64,000 nucleotides of DNA from Pseudomonas maumuensis (GCF_019139675.1 NZ_CP077077.1:4092001-4156000); one strand, 5' to 3'; shown: positions 9,226 to 18,578, counted from the stretch's first letter. The notes: a model not told the origin generated them from the sequence alone. Program-made: numbers and translations.

Positions 9226-9705
9226 TCAGATGTTCTCCAGCTCGGACCACTCTTCCTCGGTCATCATCTTGTCCAGCTCGACCAGGATCAGCAGCTCGCC
9301 GTTCTTGTTGCACACGCCCTGGATGAACTTGGCCGATTCTTCGTTGCCGACGTTCGGCGCGGTCTCGATCTCCGACTGACGCAGGTACACCACTTCAGCA
9401 ACGCTGTCGACGAGGATACCGACCACCTGCTTGTCCGCCTCGATGATGACGATGCGGGTGTTGTCGGTGACTTCGCTCGACATCAGGCCGAAGCGCTGGC
9501 GGGTGTCGATCACCGTCACCACGTTGCCGCGCAGGTTGATGATGCCCAGCACATAGCTGGGGGCGCCCGGTACCGGGGCGATCTCGGTATAGCGCAGGAC
9601 TTCCTGCACCTGCATGACATTGATGCCGTAGGACTCGTTGTCCAGACGGAAGGTTACCCACTGCAGGATCGGATCTTCGGAACCTTGTGCAGACGACTTT
9701 TTCAT
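9226..9705 (-). CDS. cheW: Chemotaxis coupling protein CheW
   Basis: This 159-residue protein has the CheW beta-barrel sequence: ILQWVTFRLDNESYGINVMQVQEVLRY, then VPGAPSYVLGIINLRGNVV and VVGILVDSVAEV. CheW links CheA to methyl-accepting chemoreceptors in the signalling array. The start at 9705 (MKKSSAQGSEDP) has AGGGG just upstream; an extension to 9720 is less likely. It forms the tail of the chemotaxis operon with a second CheW-domain protein and a ParA-like ATPase upstream. Confidence 0.94.
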   Translation of the reverse strand: MKKSSAQGSEDPILQWVTFRLDNESYGINVMQVQEVLRYTEIAPVPGAPSYVLGIINLRGNVVTVIDTRQRFGLMSSEVTDNTRIVIIEADKQVVGILVDSVAEVVYLRQSEIETAPNVGNEESAKFIQGVCNKNGELLILVELDKMMTEEEWSELENI

Positions 9706-9772
9706 TCCCCTAGCCCTCAAAATCCGCCATTGGCGGTGTGCTCTGTATTACCGCGGCAGTAGCGGCGTTGAT

Positions 9773-10693
9773 TCAGTTGTGTTTGGTGTTCATTTTCTTG
9801 ACCGCACCACTGGCGATCAGCTCGGCCAATTCGGCGACATCGAGCAGCGCGCACATGTGTTCGATCACCGTGCCGGCCAGCCACGGGCGTTGGCCACGCT
9901 GGCTACGCCACTTGATCTCGTTCGGGTCCAGACGCAACGAGCGGCTGACCTGATGTACGGCCAATCCCCACTCGTAGCCCTGGACCGAAATAACGTACTG
10001 CAGGCCCTGACGGAAGTCGTCGCGGTAACGGTCCGGCATCACCCAGCGCGCCGTGTCGAGCACCTTTAGGTTGCCCGCCTGGCACGTGAGGATACCGAGG
10101 AACCAGTCCGGCTGGCCGAACAGCGGCGTCAGCTCCTGACCGGCCAGGGTATAGATCGACCCCAGGCACACCAGCGGTACCGCCAAGGTCAACCCGGCGA
10201 CATCGAACAGCAGGCACTCGAACGGCTCAGCGGCCCATTCCGGGCGCCCATCGACCGTGGTCGGCGGTGTCGGCGCGCCAGGTGAAGCCGACACATGCAG
10301 CTCCACCAGCGGCATCGCGGGCGCGATGGCCGGGGTATCGGTCAGCACCGGGATGCTGGCCTCAGCCACCACCTCGTGCTCGACCACGGCGACCACCGGC
10401 TCCATCACTGGCGCGGCGGGTGGCAGCACGGTCGGCAGGATCTTGGCCTGCGGCTCGGCGAAAGGCCGGGGCGCAGGCATGACCGGCGCTACCTGGCGCT
10501 GGGCATCGCGGGCCTGTTCCTCGCGTACCGCCGCCTCGAACTCATCGCCGGGAGCCTGTTCCACGGGCTGCGCGCCTGGCGCGTCTTGCTCGTGCGGCAA
10601 CTCGAGCGGCTCGGTGGCCTCCTGCAGCAACCCATCAAGGTAGGACTGCAAGGCCATCTGAGGCTTGGTGGTGATGTGCGGGGCCTGGTTCAT
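9773..10693 (-). CDS. CheW-domain protein with long N-terminal linker
   Basis: This is a 306-residue protein. Residues about 1-155 are a Pro/Ala/Val/Glu-rich, probably disordered region starting MNQAPHITTKPQMALQSYLD. Residues about 160-300 form a CheW-like domain (ECLLFDVAGLTLAVPLVCLG, then WFLGILTCQAGNLKVLDTA). The start ATG overlaps the parA stop by one base. In related Vibrio and Pseudomonas systems such a protein (ParP-like) links the ParA ATPase to chemotaxis arrays at the pole. Here the same link is inferred from gene order and domain content. Confidence 0.85.
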   Translation of the reverse strand: MNQAPHITTKPQMALQSYLDGLLQEATEPLELPHEQDAPGAQPVEQAPGDEFEAAVREEQARDAQRQVAPVMPAPRPFAEPQAKILPTVLPPAAPVMEPVVAVVEHEVVAEASIPVLTDTPAIAPAMPLVELHVSASPGAPTPPTTVDGRPEWAAEPFECLLFDVAGLTLAVPLVCLGSIYTLAGQELTPLFGQPDWFLGILTCQAGNLKVLDTARWVMPDRYRDDFRQGLQYVISVQGYEWGLAVHQVSRSLRLDPNEIKWRSQRGQRPWLAGTVIEHMCALLDVAELAELIASGAVKKMNTKHN

Positions 10694-11481
10694 CAGGCCA
10701 CCTGCAACGCGGAGCGGTAAGTGAGCAGGTGCTTGAGCAGCGCCCGGTAAGCGACCACGCCACGGCTCTTGCCATCGAACTGCGAAGGCGTGACGCCGTT
10801 GCGGCTGGCATCACGCAAGCGCGTATCCACCGGAATGTAACCTTGCCAGACCTGGTCGCCATAAGTGTCGCGCAGCACCTTCAGGGTACCCAGCGAAGCC
10901 TGGGTGCGGCGGTCGAACAGGGTCGGCACGATCTGGTACGGCAACGCCTGCTTGCGTGAACGGTTGATCATCCCCAGCGTGCCGACCATGCGCTCCAGGC
11001 CCTTGACCGCGAGAAACTCGGTCTGCACCGGGATCACCAACTGCTGGCTGGCGGCCAGGGCGTTGACCATCAGCACGCCCAGCAAGGGTGGGCTGTCGAT
11101 CAGGGCGAAGTCGAAATCCTGCCACAGCTGCGCCAGACTCTTGGCGATCACCAGGCCCAGGCCACTCTGCCCCGGCGACTGGCGCTCCAGCACCGCCAAT
11201 GCAGTGCTCGACGGCAGCAGCGAGATGCGTTCGTCACTGGTGGGCAGCAGCAATTGGCCCGGCAGCCCTTCGGGCACCGTGCCCTTGTGCAGGAACAGGT
11301 CGTAGCAGCTGTGCTCCAGCGCATCGGGGTTGTGCCCGAAGTAGCTGGTCATCGAACCGTGCGGGTCAAGGTCGACCACGACCACGCGCTTACCCGCCTC
11401 GGCCAGCAGGCCGGCCAGGGCGATGGTGGTGGTGGTCTTGCCGACGCCACCTTTTTGATTGGCTACTGCCCAGACTCTCAT
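10693..11481 (-). CDS. ParA-family ATPase of the chemotaxis cluster (ParC-like)
   Basis: This 262-residue ATPase has the deviant Walker A motif QKGGVGKTTTT at about residues 9-19, the switch I region VVDLDPHGSMT and Walker B FALIDSPPLLG. ParA-type proteins in chemotaxis clusters place signalling arrays at the cell pole and ensure their inheritance. It sits between motD and the two CheW genes. No parB or centromere-like sites are visible nearby, which argues against plasmid or chromosome partition as its job. Confidence 0.9.
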   Translation of the reverse strand: MRVWAVANQKGGVGKTTTTIALAGLLAEAGKRVVVVDLDPHGSMTSYFGHNPDALEHSCYDLFLHKGTVPEGLPGQLLLPTSDERISLLPSSTALAVLERQSPGQSGLGLVIAKSLAQLWQDFDFALIDSPPLLGVLMVNALAASQQLVIPVQTEFLAVKGLERMVGTLGMINRSRKQALPYQIVPTLFDRRTQASLGTLKVLRDTYGDQVWQGYIPVDTRLRDASRNGVTPSQFDGKSRGVVAYRALLKHLLTYRSALQVA

Positions 11482-11559
11482 CGTGCGTTGCTTCCTCCCG
11501 GGATGGCCGCCTGCCCTGCCGGGAACGGTGTGAAATTCAGTGACGGGGAATTGACGAAA

Positions 11560-12417
11560 TCAGCCCCCGCCCCCCGCTGCTGGCGAGGCTGGTGCACTTT
11601 GTGTGCCAGCCCGGCGCATCGCCGCATCCGGGGTGGCATTGGCGCTGCCACTGCCGGTCAGGCTGCGACGCACCTCGAGGTTGCGCGAGATCACCAGTAC
11701 CACGCGCCGATTGCGCGCACGGCCTTCGGCGCTGTCGTTGCTCGCTACCGGCTGGTACTCGCCATACCCCACCGAGGCCATGCGAGCCGGGCTGATACCC
11801 TCCATGGCCAGCAGGCGCACGATGCTCGCCGCCCGCGCCGACGACAGCTCCCAGTTGGTCGGATACTGCGCAGTGCGGATCGGCAGGTTATCGGTGAAGC
11901 CTTCCACATGCACCGGGTTGGCGAACGGTTTGAGGATCCGGGCCACCTTCTCGATGATCTCGAAGGCGACATCGCTGGGCATGGCGTCGGCACTGGCGAA
12001 CAGCAGCGAGGAGTTGAGCTCGATCTCCACCCACAGTTCGTTGCCGCGCACGGTCATCTGGTCGGACTTGATCAGGTCACCGAAAGCGTCACGCACATCG
12101 TCGGTGATGGTCTTGAGCGGATCGGCGCTGGTCTGGGCCAGGCCGGCGTCGGTCTGCTCGCTATCCTTGATCAACGGCTCGGCCGGCTTGACGCTCAACG
12201 GCCGCTCATCGCCGATGGGGATCGGTTTCATGCTGCGCTCGGGGTCGTTGAACACCCCGATCAGCGCCTGGGATATCTGCTTGTACTTGCCCTCGTTGAT
12301 CGACGAGATCGAGTACATGACCACGAAGAAAGCGAACAGCAGGGTAATGAAGTCGGCATACGAGACCAGCCAACGCTCGTGGTTCTCGTGCTCTTCGATC
12401 TTGCGACGGCGGGCCAT
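11560..12417 (-). CDS. motD: Flagellar motor protein MotD (MotB-type stator)
   Basis: This is a 285-residue protein. The N-terminal helix WLVSYADFITLLFAFFVVMY holds the stator aspartate (SYADF). The C-terminal OmpA-like peptidoglycan-binding domain (VEGFTDNLPI, NWELSSARA, VGYGEYQP, NRRVVLVISR) anchors it to the wall. A low-complexity tail of Ser, Ala, Pro and Gly follows. MotC/MotD form the second stator set of Pseudomonas and support torque and swarming. It starts three bases after the motC stop, so both are read from one mRNA. Confidence 0.94.
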   Translation of the reverse strand: MARRRKIEEHENHERWLVSYADFITLLFAFFVVMYSISSINEGKYKQISQALIGVFNDPERSMKPIPIGDERPLSVKPAEPLIKDSEQTDAGLAQTSADPLKTITDDVRDAFGDLIKSDQMTVRGNELWVEIELNSSLLFASADAMPSDVAFEIIEKVARILKPFANPVHVEGFTDNLPIRTAQYPTNWELSSARAASIVRLLAMEGISPARMASVGYGEYQPVASNDSAEGRARNRRVVLVISRNLEVRRSLTGSGSANATPDAAMRRAGTQSAPASPAAGGGG

Positions 12418-12420
12418 GGC

Positions 12421-13161
12421 TTACTCCATGAAGCCTTGCAGCTTCAGCTCGATCGAGCGTGGGTTCTCGCCTTCGGCGATCGACAGCAGGCCTTCGAGCA
12501 GCATCTCGCGGTAACGCGATTGGCGCAGGGTGATGGCCTTCAGCTTGTTGGCGACCGGCAGCAGGATCAGGTTGGCACTGGCCACGCCATAGATGGTGGC
12601 GACGAACGCCACGGCGATGCCGTTGCCCAGCTGCGACGGGTCGGCCAGGTTGCCCATCACATGGATCAGGCCCATGACCGCGCCGATGATACCGATGGTC
12701 GGCGCGTAGCCGCCCATGCTCTCGAATACCTTGGCGGCCTGGATGTCACGGGACTCCTGGGTCAGGAAGTCGACTTCGAGGATGCTGCGAATGGCTTCCG
12801 GCTCGGCGCCGTCGACCAGCAGTTGCAGGCCTTTGCGCGCATAGGGATCTGGCTCGGAGTCAGCCACGCCTTCCAGGCCCAGCAGACCCTCCTTGCGCGC
12901 CGTCAGGCTCCAGTTCACCACCCGGTCGATGCCCCCGGCCAGATCGACCCGTGGCGGGAAGAAGATCCAGCGGACGATCTGCAAGGCACGCTTGAACGAT
13001 GACAACGGCGACTGCAGCAATGCCGCCGCCAGGGTACCGCCCAGCACGATCAGCGCCGCCGGGCCGTTGATCAGCGCACCGACGTGGCCGCCCTCCATGA
13101 AATTACCGCCGACGATGGCGACAAAGGCGAGGATCAGGCCGATCAGGCTCAACACATCCAT
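12421..13161 (-). CDS. motC: Flagellar motor protein MotC (MotA-type stator)
   Basis: This 246-residue membrane protein of the MotA/ExbB family starts [20 protein letters not shown]. It has four predicted membrane helices and the conserved late helices around MGGYAPTIGIIGAVMGLIHV and GIAVAFVATIYGVASANLI. It forms the proton channel of the alternative stator with MotD. The start at 13161 shares one base with the cheB stop (TGATG), favouring coupling and making it more likely than the upstream in-frame start at 13170. Confidence 0.94.
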   Translation of the reverse strand: MDVLSLIGLILAFVAIVGGNFMEGGHVGALINGPAALIVLGGTLAAALLQSPLSSFKRALQIVRWIFFPPRVDLAGGIDRVVNWSLTARKEGLLGLEGVADSEPDPYARKGLQLLVDGAEPEAIRSILEVDFLTQESRDIQAAKVFESMGGYAPTIGIIGAVMGLIHVMGNLADPSQLGNGIAVAFVATIYGVASANLILLPVANKLKAITLRQSRYREMLLEGLLSIAEGENPRSIELKLQGFME

Positions 13162-14285
13162 CAGACGCAAGCCTCGACCAGGTGCTTGCCGATCTCGTCC
13201 AGGCTGTAGACGGCGTCGGCGAGGTTGGCCTTGACGATGGCCATGGGCATGCCATAGATCACGCAGCTGGCTTCATCCTGCGCCCACACGGTGCTGCCAC
13301 CCTGCTTGAGCAGGCGCGCGCCTTCGCGGCCATCGGCGCCCATGCCGGTGAGAACCACCGAGAGCACCTTGTCGCCGTAGGATTTTGCGGCGGAGCCGAA
13401 GGTGATATCCACGCAAGGCTTGTAGTTCAAACGTTCGTCGCCCGGCAGGATCTTCACCGTGCCACGGCCGTCGACCATCATCTGCTTGCCACCCGGAGCC
13501 AGCAGGGCCAGGCCAGGGCGCAACACGTCACCGTCCTCGGCCTCCTTGACGCTGATCTTGCACAATTTGTCCAAGCGTTCGGCAAAGGCCTTGGTGAAGG
13601 CAGCCGGCATGTGCTGGATCAGCACGATCGGCGCCGGGAAACCGGCGGGCAGCTGGGTCAGCACCCGCTGCAGCGCCACCGGGCCACCCGTGGAGGTGCC
13701 GATGGCGACCAGTTTGTATGGCTTGCGCTTGGGTGCCGGCGAATGCGCGGCAGCCGGTGCCGCGGCACGGGCCGGGGCGGCAGTGCGCGCAGGCGCGGTG
13801 CCAGCGAAGCTGCTGGCTGGGGCGTGGCTGCTGGCCGGCGTCGGCGCTGCTGCCGGTGCCGGGCTGGAATAGGCACTGAAGCGGCGATTGCTGCGCGAGA
13901 TGGTGTGGACCTTCTCGCACAGCATCTGCTTGACCTTTTCCGGGTTGCGCGAGATGTCTTCGAAATTCTTCGGCAGGTAGTCGACCGCACCGGCATCCAG
14001 GGCATCGAGGGTGACGCGGGCGCCTTCGTGGGTCAACGAGGAGAACATCAATACCGGCGTCGGGCAGCGCTGCATGATGTGGCGCACTGCGGTGATGCCG
14101 TCCATCATGGGCATTTCATAGTCCATGGTGATGACATCGGGTTTGAGCGCCAGCGCCTGGTCGATCGCTTCCTTGCCGTTGGTCGCGGTACCCACGACCT
14201 GGATCGTCGGGTCCGCAGAGAGAATTTCCGAGACGCGGCGGCGGAAGAAACCGGAATCATCCACCACCAGGACCTTGACTGCCAT
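13161..14285 (-). CDS. cheB: Chemotaxis protein-glutamate methylesterase CheB
   Basis: This is a 374-residue protein. The N-terminal receiver has the acidic pair VVDDSGF and phosphoacceptor Asp in [11 protein letters not shown]. An Ala/Pro-rich linker at about 140-190 follows. The C-terminal methylesterase has the catalytic triad motifs IGTSTGGP (Ser), IQHMP (His) and TGMGADG (Asp). CheB removes methyl groups from chemoreceptors for adaptation. The start at ATG 14285 has GGAG seven bases upstream; the GTG at 14291 was rejected. No cheR is present in the window. Confidence 0.95.
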   Translation of the reverse strand: MAVKVLVVDDSGFFRRRVSEILSADPTIQVVGTATNGKEAIDQALALKPDVITMDYEMPMMDGITAVRHIMQRCPTPVLMFSSLTHEGARVTLDALDAGAVDYLPKNFEDISRNPEKVKQMLCEKVHTISRSNRRFSAYSSPAPAAAPTPASSHAPASSFAGTAPARTAAPARAAAPAAAHSPAPKRKPYKLVAIGTSTGGPVALQRVLTQLPAGFPAPIVLIQHMPAAFTKAFAERLDKLCKISVKEAEDGDVLRPGLALLAPGGKQMMVDGRGTVKILPGDERLNYKPCVDITFGSAAKSYGDKVLSVVLTGMGADGREGARLLKQGGSTVWAQDEASCVIYGMPMAIVKANLADAVYSLDEIGKHLVEACV

Positions 14286-14330
14286 AAACACTCCGTTAGG
14301 CGGCGCACCCGCCTGGGCGCGCCACCGAAA

Positions 14331-16538
14331 TCAAATACGCCGGGCGGCGTAACGCTTGAGCATGCTCGGGACGTCGAGGATCAGCGCGATACGGCCGTCA
14401 CCGGTGATGGTCGCGCCGGACATGCCCGGGGTGCCCTGCAGCATCTTGCCCAGCGGCTTGATCACCACCTCTTCCTGGCCGACCAACTGATCGACGACGA
14501 AACCGATGCGCTGGGTGCCAACCGAGAGGATCACCACGTGACCTTCGTGCTGCTCCTCGTGCTCCTGGTCCTGGACCAGCCAACGCTTGAGGTAGAACAG
14601 CGGTAGCGCCTTGTCGCGCACGATCACCACTTCCTGGCCGTCGACCACGTTGGTGCGCGACAGGTCGAGGTGGAAGATCTCGTTGACGTTGACCAGCGGG
14701 AAGGCGAAGGCCTGGTTGCCCAGCATCACCATCAGCGTCGGCATGATCGCCAGGGTCAGCGGCACCTTGATGACGATCTTCGAACCCTGGCCTTTGGCCG
14801 AGAAGATGTTGATCGAGCCGTTGAGCTGGGAAATCTTGGTCTTCACCACGTCCATGCCGACGCCGCGGCCGGATACGTCGGAAATCTCGGTCTTGGTCGA
14901 GAAGCCCGGGGCGAAGATCAGGTTGTAGCAGTCCGACTCGCTCAGGCGATCGGCCGCATCCTTGTCCATCAGGCCCTTTTCCACGGCCTTGGCGCGCAGG
15001 ATGCTCGGGTCCATGCCCTTGCCGTCGTCGGAGATCGACAGCAGGATGTGGTCGCCCTCCTGCTCGGCGGACAGCACCACCCGGCCCATGCGCGACTTGC
15101 CAGAAGCCTCGCGCTCGTCGGGCATTTCGACGCCATGGTCGACGGCGTTGCGCACCAAGTGCACCAACGGGTCGGCCAGGGCCTCGACCAGGTTCTTGTC
15201 GAGGTCGGTCTCTTCGCCGACCAGTTCCAGGTTGATCTCTTTCTTCAACTGGCGGGCCAGGTCGCGAACCAGGCGCGGGAAGCGGCCGAAGACTTTCTTG
15301 ATCGGCTGCATGCGGGTCTTCATGACCGCGGTCTGCAGGTCGGCGGTGACCACATCGAGGTTGGACACGGCCTTGGACATCGCCTCGTCGCCGCTGTTGA
15401 GCCCCAGGCGCACCAGGCGGTTACGCACCAGCACCAGTTCGCCGACCATATTCATGATCTCGTCCAGACGCGCGGTGTCGACCCGTACGGTGGTCTCCGC
15501 CTCGCTGGCGCCGTGCTTTTCGGCAGCCGGCGCCGGCGCGCGGGCCGGGGCAGCAGGCTTGGCAGCGGCTGGCGCAGGTGCCGGCGCAGGCTTGGCAACC
15601 GGCTTGGCTTCGGCCTTGGCCGCGACCGGGGCGGCTGCGACGGCGGCGGCAGGCGCCGCGGCAACAGCTGCTTCGCCAGAAAACTTGCCCTTGCCGTGCA
15701 ACTGGTCGAGCAACGCCTCGAATTCGTGTTCGGTAATGCTCTCGTCAGCCGCCGCGGGTGCGGCGCTGGCTACAGGCGCAGCGACGCCAGGCAATGCGTC
15801 GACGGCGAAGGTGCCTTTGCCATGCAACTGATCGAGCAGCGACTCGAACTCGTCGTCGGTGATCTCGTCGCTGGCCGGGGCCGCAGGCACACTGGCAGCG
15901 GCATCGGGCGAAAACTGGCCCTTGCCGTGCAGTTGGTCGAGCAACGACTCGAATTCGGCGTCGGTAATCTCGTCACCGCCAGCGCTGAGCTGTTCACCCT
16001 GCAGCTGCTCATGAACCTGAGCTTCGGCCTTGACCGCATCGAGCGAATCGAGCAGTTGCTCGAACTCGGTGTCGGTGATGTCGGGCTCGGCGGCCGGGGC
16101 CTCGTCGACCGAGGCGACCTCTTCCACCGGGGCAGCCACTTCGGCACCACCGGGTTCGGCCAGACGCGACAGCGCAGCCAGCAGTTCCGGCGTGGCCGGC
16201 GTGATGTCGGTGCGCTCACGCACCTGACCGAACATGCTGTTGACCGTGTCGAGTGCTTCGAGCACCACGTCCATCAGCTCCGCGTCGACCCGGCGCTCAC
16301 CCTTGCGCAGAATGTCGAACACGTTCTCGGCAATGTGGCAGCACTCCACCAACTCGTTGAGCTGAAGGAAGCCGGCGCCCCCTTTTACAGTGTGGAAACC
16401 GCGGAAAATCGCATTGAGCAGGTCCGCATCATCGGGTCGGCTTTCCAGCTCGACCAATTGCTCGGACAGTTGCTCGAGGATTTCGCCGGCTTCTACCAGG
16501 AAATCCTGGAGGATTTCTTCATCGGCGCCGAAGCTCAT
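14331..16538 (-). CDS. cheA: Chemotaxis histidine kinase CheA with repeated linker motif
   Basis: This is a 735-residue kinase. The HPt domain has phosphoacceptor His49 (FRGFHTVKGG). The linker between HPt and P3 holds four copies of an acidic-hydrophobic repeat (ITDxEFExLLDQLHGKGxF) at about 153-175, 189-209, 225-244 and 267-286, followed by Ala/Pro-rich sequence. P3 dimerisation (DEIMNMVGELVLVRNRL), the ATPase domain (HLVRNAVDHG, DDGKGMD, GRGVGMDVV) and the C-terminal CheW-like domain follow. It phosphorylates CheY and CheB. The start ATG has GGAG upstream. The usual compact P2 domain is not evident; the repeats occupy its place. Confidence 0.96.
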   Translation of the reverse strand: MSFGADEEILQDFLVEAGEILEQLSEQLVELESRPDDADLLNAIFRGFHTVKGGAGFLQLNELVECCHIAENVFDILRKGERRVDAELMDVVLEALDTVNSMFGQVRERTDITPATPELLAALSRLAEPGGAEVAAPVEEVASVDEAPAAEPDITDTEFEQLLDSLDAVKAEAQVHEQLQGEQLSAGGDEITDAEFESLLDQLHGKGQFSPDAAASVPAAPASDEITDDEFESLLDQLHGKGTFAVDALPGVAAPVASAAPAAADESITEHEFEALLDQLHGKGKFSGEAAVAAAPAAAVAAAPVAAKAEAKPVAKPAPAPAPAAAKPAAPARAPAPAAEKHGASEAETTVRVDTARLDEIMNMVGELVLVRNRLVRLGLNSGDEAMSKAVSNLDVVTADLQTAVMKTRMQPIKKVFGRFPRLVRDLARQLKKEINLELVGEETDLDKNLVEALADPLVHLVRNAVDHGVEMPDEREASGKSRMGRVVLSAEQEGDHILLSISDDGKGMDPSILRAKAVEKGLMDKDAADRLSESDCYNLIFAPGFSTKTEISDVSGRGVGMDVVKTKISQLNGSINIFSAKGQGSKIVIKVPLTLAIMPTLMVMLGNQAFAFPLVNVNEIFHLDLSRTNVVDGQEVVIVRDKALPLFYLKRWLVQDQEHEEQHEGHVVILSVGTQRIGFVVDQLVGQEEVVIKPLGKMLQGTPGMSGATITGDGRIALILDVPSMLKRYAARRI

Positions 16539-16550
16539 TAAACGTGCTCC

Positions 16551-17339
16551 TTAAAAACCCAGGCTGGACAACAGATCGTCGACATCGTCCTGGCTGGACA
16601 CGACGTCTTCACGCTTATCGGCATGAATCTGCGGACCTTCACCCCGAGTCGGATGTTTTTCTTGATCTTTTTCAGCGCGCAGCTGCTGGTGGTCATGTTC
16701 GATACCGGCAAAACGGTCGACCTGGCTTGCCATCAGCACGAGCTTGAGCAGATTGCTTTCGACTTCGGTAACCAAGGTGGTCACCCGCTTGATCACCTGG
16801 CCGGTGAGATCCTGATAATCCTGGGCCAGGACGATATCGTTGATATGGCCCGCGACCTTCTGATTACCCTCGGCGCTATGCGTCAGGAAACTGTCCACGC
16901 GCTTGACCAGCTCACGGAATTCCGGCGCCGCCACCTCGCGGCGCATGAAACGCTGCCAGTCGGCGGAAAGGTTCTGGGCCTCGCTGGCAAGGTCGTTGAG
17001 CACCGGGGTGCATGCCTCCGCCAGGTCCATGGTGCGGTTGGCCGCACCTTCGGTGAGGCGAACCACGTAGGAGAGGCGCTCGGCGGCATCGGTAATCTGC
17101 GACACTTCCTCGGCCTGCGGCATGGCCGGGTCGATCTGGAAGTTGACGATCGCACTGTGCAGCTCGCGGGTGAGCTTGCCGACTTCCTGGTACAGCCCGC
17201 GGTCGCGGGTCTGGTTCAGTTGGTGGATCAGCTGCACCGCCTCACCGAAGCGGCCGCGCTCGAGGCTCTCGACCAGCTCCTGGGCATGCTTCTTCAGGGT
17301 TGATTCGAACTCACCCAAAGAGTTGTTGGTTGACTCCAT
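16551..17339 (-). CDS. cheZ: Protein phosphatase CheZ
   Basis: This 262-residue, mostly helical protein dephosphorylates CheY-P. The catalytic Gln sits in the QDYQDLTGQVIKRV helix, the family signature. The C-terminus DDVDDLLSSLGF is the classic CheY-binding peptide. It lies between cheY and cheA with gaps of about 20 and 12 bases, part of the chemotaxis operon. The start ATG 17339 has a GGGG run upstream. Confidence 0.95.
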   Translation of the reverse strand: MESTNNSLGEFESTLKKHAQELVESLERGRFGEAVQLIHQLNQTRDRGLYQEVGKLTRELHSAIVNFQIDPAMPQAEEVSQITDAAERLSYVVRLTEGAANRTMDLAEACTPVLNDLASEAQNLSADWQRFMRREVAAPEFRELVKRVDSFLTHSAEGNQKVAGHINDIVLAQDYQDLTGQVIKRVTTLVTEVESNLLKLVLMASQVDRFAGIEHDHQQLRAEKDQEKHPTRGEGPQIHADKREDVVSSQDDVDDLLSSLGF

Positions 17340-17358
17340 TGCGCCCCCCAGACGTGAC

Positions 17359-17745
17359 TCAGCCGTTGACGCGTTCGAAGATCTTTTCGATCTTTTCTTT
17401 CAGCGCCAGAGCAGTGAAAGGCTTGACCACATAGCCGTTGACGCCGGCCTGGGCCGCTTCGATGATCTGCTCACGCTTGGCTTCTGCGGTGACCATCAAC
17501 ACCGGCAGGTGCTTGAGACGCTCGTCGGCGCGAACGGCGCGCAGCAGGTCGATACCGGTCATGCCCGGCATGTTCCAGTCGGTTACCAGGAAGTCAAAAG
17601 GCTCGCTGTTGAGCATCGGCAGTGCCGTGTTGCCGTCATCAGCTTCCTTGACGTTGGTGAACCCCAGGTCACGCAACAGGTTCTTGATGATCCGCCGCAT
17701 CGTCGAAAAGTCGTCAACGATGAGGATTTTCATGTCTTTGTTCAA
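17359..17745 (-). CDS. cheY: Chemotaxis response regulator CheY
   Basis: This single-domain receiver has the acidic pair IVDDFS, phosphoacceptor Asp56 (VTDWNMPG), TAEAK and VVKPFTA. CheY-P binds the flagellar switch to change rotation. Two starts are possible. TTG 17745 ([12 protein letters not shown], 128 residues) has a perfect GGAGG five bases upstream. ATG 17733 (124 residues, the commonly annotated form) has none at proper spacing. The sequence favours the TTG. The gene follows fliA after a 92-bp gap containing a perfect 20-base palindrome. Confidence 0.95.
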   Translation of the reverse strand: MNKDMKILIVDDFSTMRRIIKNLLRDLGFTNVKEADDGNTALPMLNSEPFDFLVTDWNMPGMTGIDLLRAVRADERLKHLPVLMVTAEAKREQIIEAAQAGVNGYVVKPFTALALKEKIEKIFERVNG

Positions 17746-17837
17746 TTAGACCTCCAAGCAGTCTTTAACGCGCTCGGCGCCGAGCGCGCGCTCAATCAAT
17801 TCGGCACTACAAAAAAACGACTGCACTGAACCTGGGT

Positions 17838-18578
17838 TCAACGTGCCCGCCACTCCCCAAGGCGGCTACGCAAACGCGCGGCGCACTGGCTGTGCAACTG
17901 GCTGACACGGGATTCGCTGACCCCCAGCACCTCACCGATTTCCTTGAGGTTCAACTCTTCGTCGTAGTACAGCGCCAGGACCAGGCGTTCGCGCTCCGGC
18001 AGGTTGGCGATCGCATCGGCCAGCGCAGCCTGGAAGCGCTCGTCTTCCAGATCACGCGCCGGCTCCAACTGGCCGCTGGCTCCGTCCTCGTGCAGCCCTT
18101 CATGCTCGCCGTCCTGCAAAAGGTCGTCGAAACTGAACAGGCGGCTGCCCAAGGTGTCATTCAGAATCCCGTAGTAATCATCGAGACTCAATTGGAGTTC
18201 GGCAGCAACCTCGTGATCTTTAGCGTCACGGCCCGTCTTTGCTTCGACACAGCGGATCGCGTCACTGACCATGCGCGTGTTGCGATGCACCGAGCGTGGT
18301 GCCCAATCACCCTTGCGCACCTCGTCGAGCATGGCGCCGCGGATGCGGATACCGGCGTAGGTCTCGAAACTGGCACCCTTGCTGGCATCGTATTTATTGG
18401 CCACTTCCAGCAGGCCGATCATCCCGGCCTGGATCAGATCCTCGACCTGGACATTGGCCGGCAGGCGCGCCAGCAGGTGGTAGGCGATACGCTTGACCAA
18501 CGGCGCGTAGCGCTCGATCAGCTCGTACTGCGCGTCCTTGGCGGCCTTGCTGTACATCTTGAAACCGCTCGCGTTCAT
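17838..18578 (-). CDS. fliA: RNA polymerase sigma factor FliA (sigma28)
   Basis: This is a 246-residue sigma70-family protein. Region 2 is recognised by LVKRIAYHLLARLPANVQVEDLIQAGMIGLL and the region 2.4 stretch FETYAGIRIRGAMLDEVRK. Region 4 is LPERERLVLALYYDEELNLKEIGEVLGVSESRVSQLH. FliA drives late flagellar and chemotaxis genes and is held by the anti-sigma factor FlgM (not in this window). The start overlaps the fleN stop in an ATGA. Confidence 0.96.
   Translation of the reverse strand: MNASGFKMYSKAAKDAQYELIERYAPLVKRIAYHLLARLPANVQVEDLIQAGMIGLLEVANKYDASKGASFETYAGIRIRGAMLDEVRKGDWAPRSVHRNTRMVSDAIRCVEAKTGRDAKDHEVAAELQLSLDDYYGILNDTLGSRLFSFDDLLQDGEHEGLHEDGASGQLEPARDLEDERFQAALADAIANLPERERLVLALYYDEELNLKEIGEVLGVSESRVSQLHSQCAARLRSRLGEWRAR

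Noticed and set aside
13182..16541. Long plus-strand open frames (474 and 623 residues) opposite cheB and cheA
   Set aside because: They are His/Gln/Arg-rich antisense shadows of high-GC genes whose minus-strand products are clear CheB and CheA.
17769..17788. The GC palindrome as a standard intrinsic terminator of fliA
   Set aside because: It is not followed by a T-run on the minus strand, so a terminator call is not supported; kept only as an observation.
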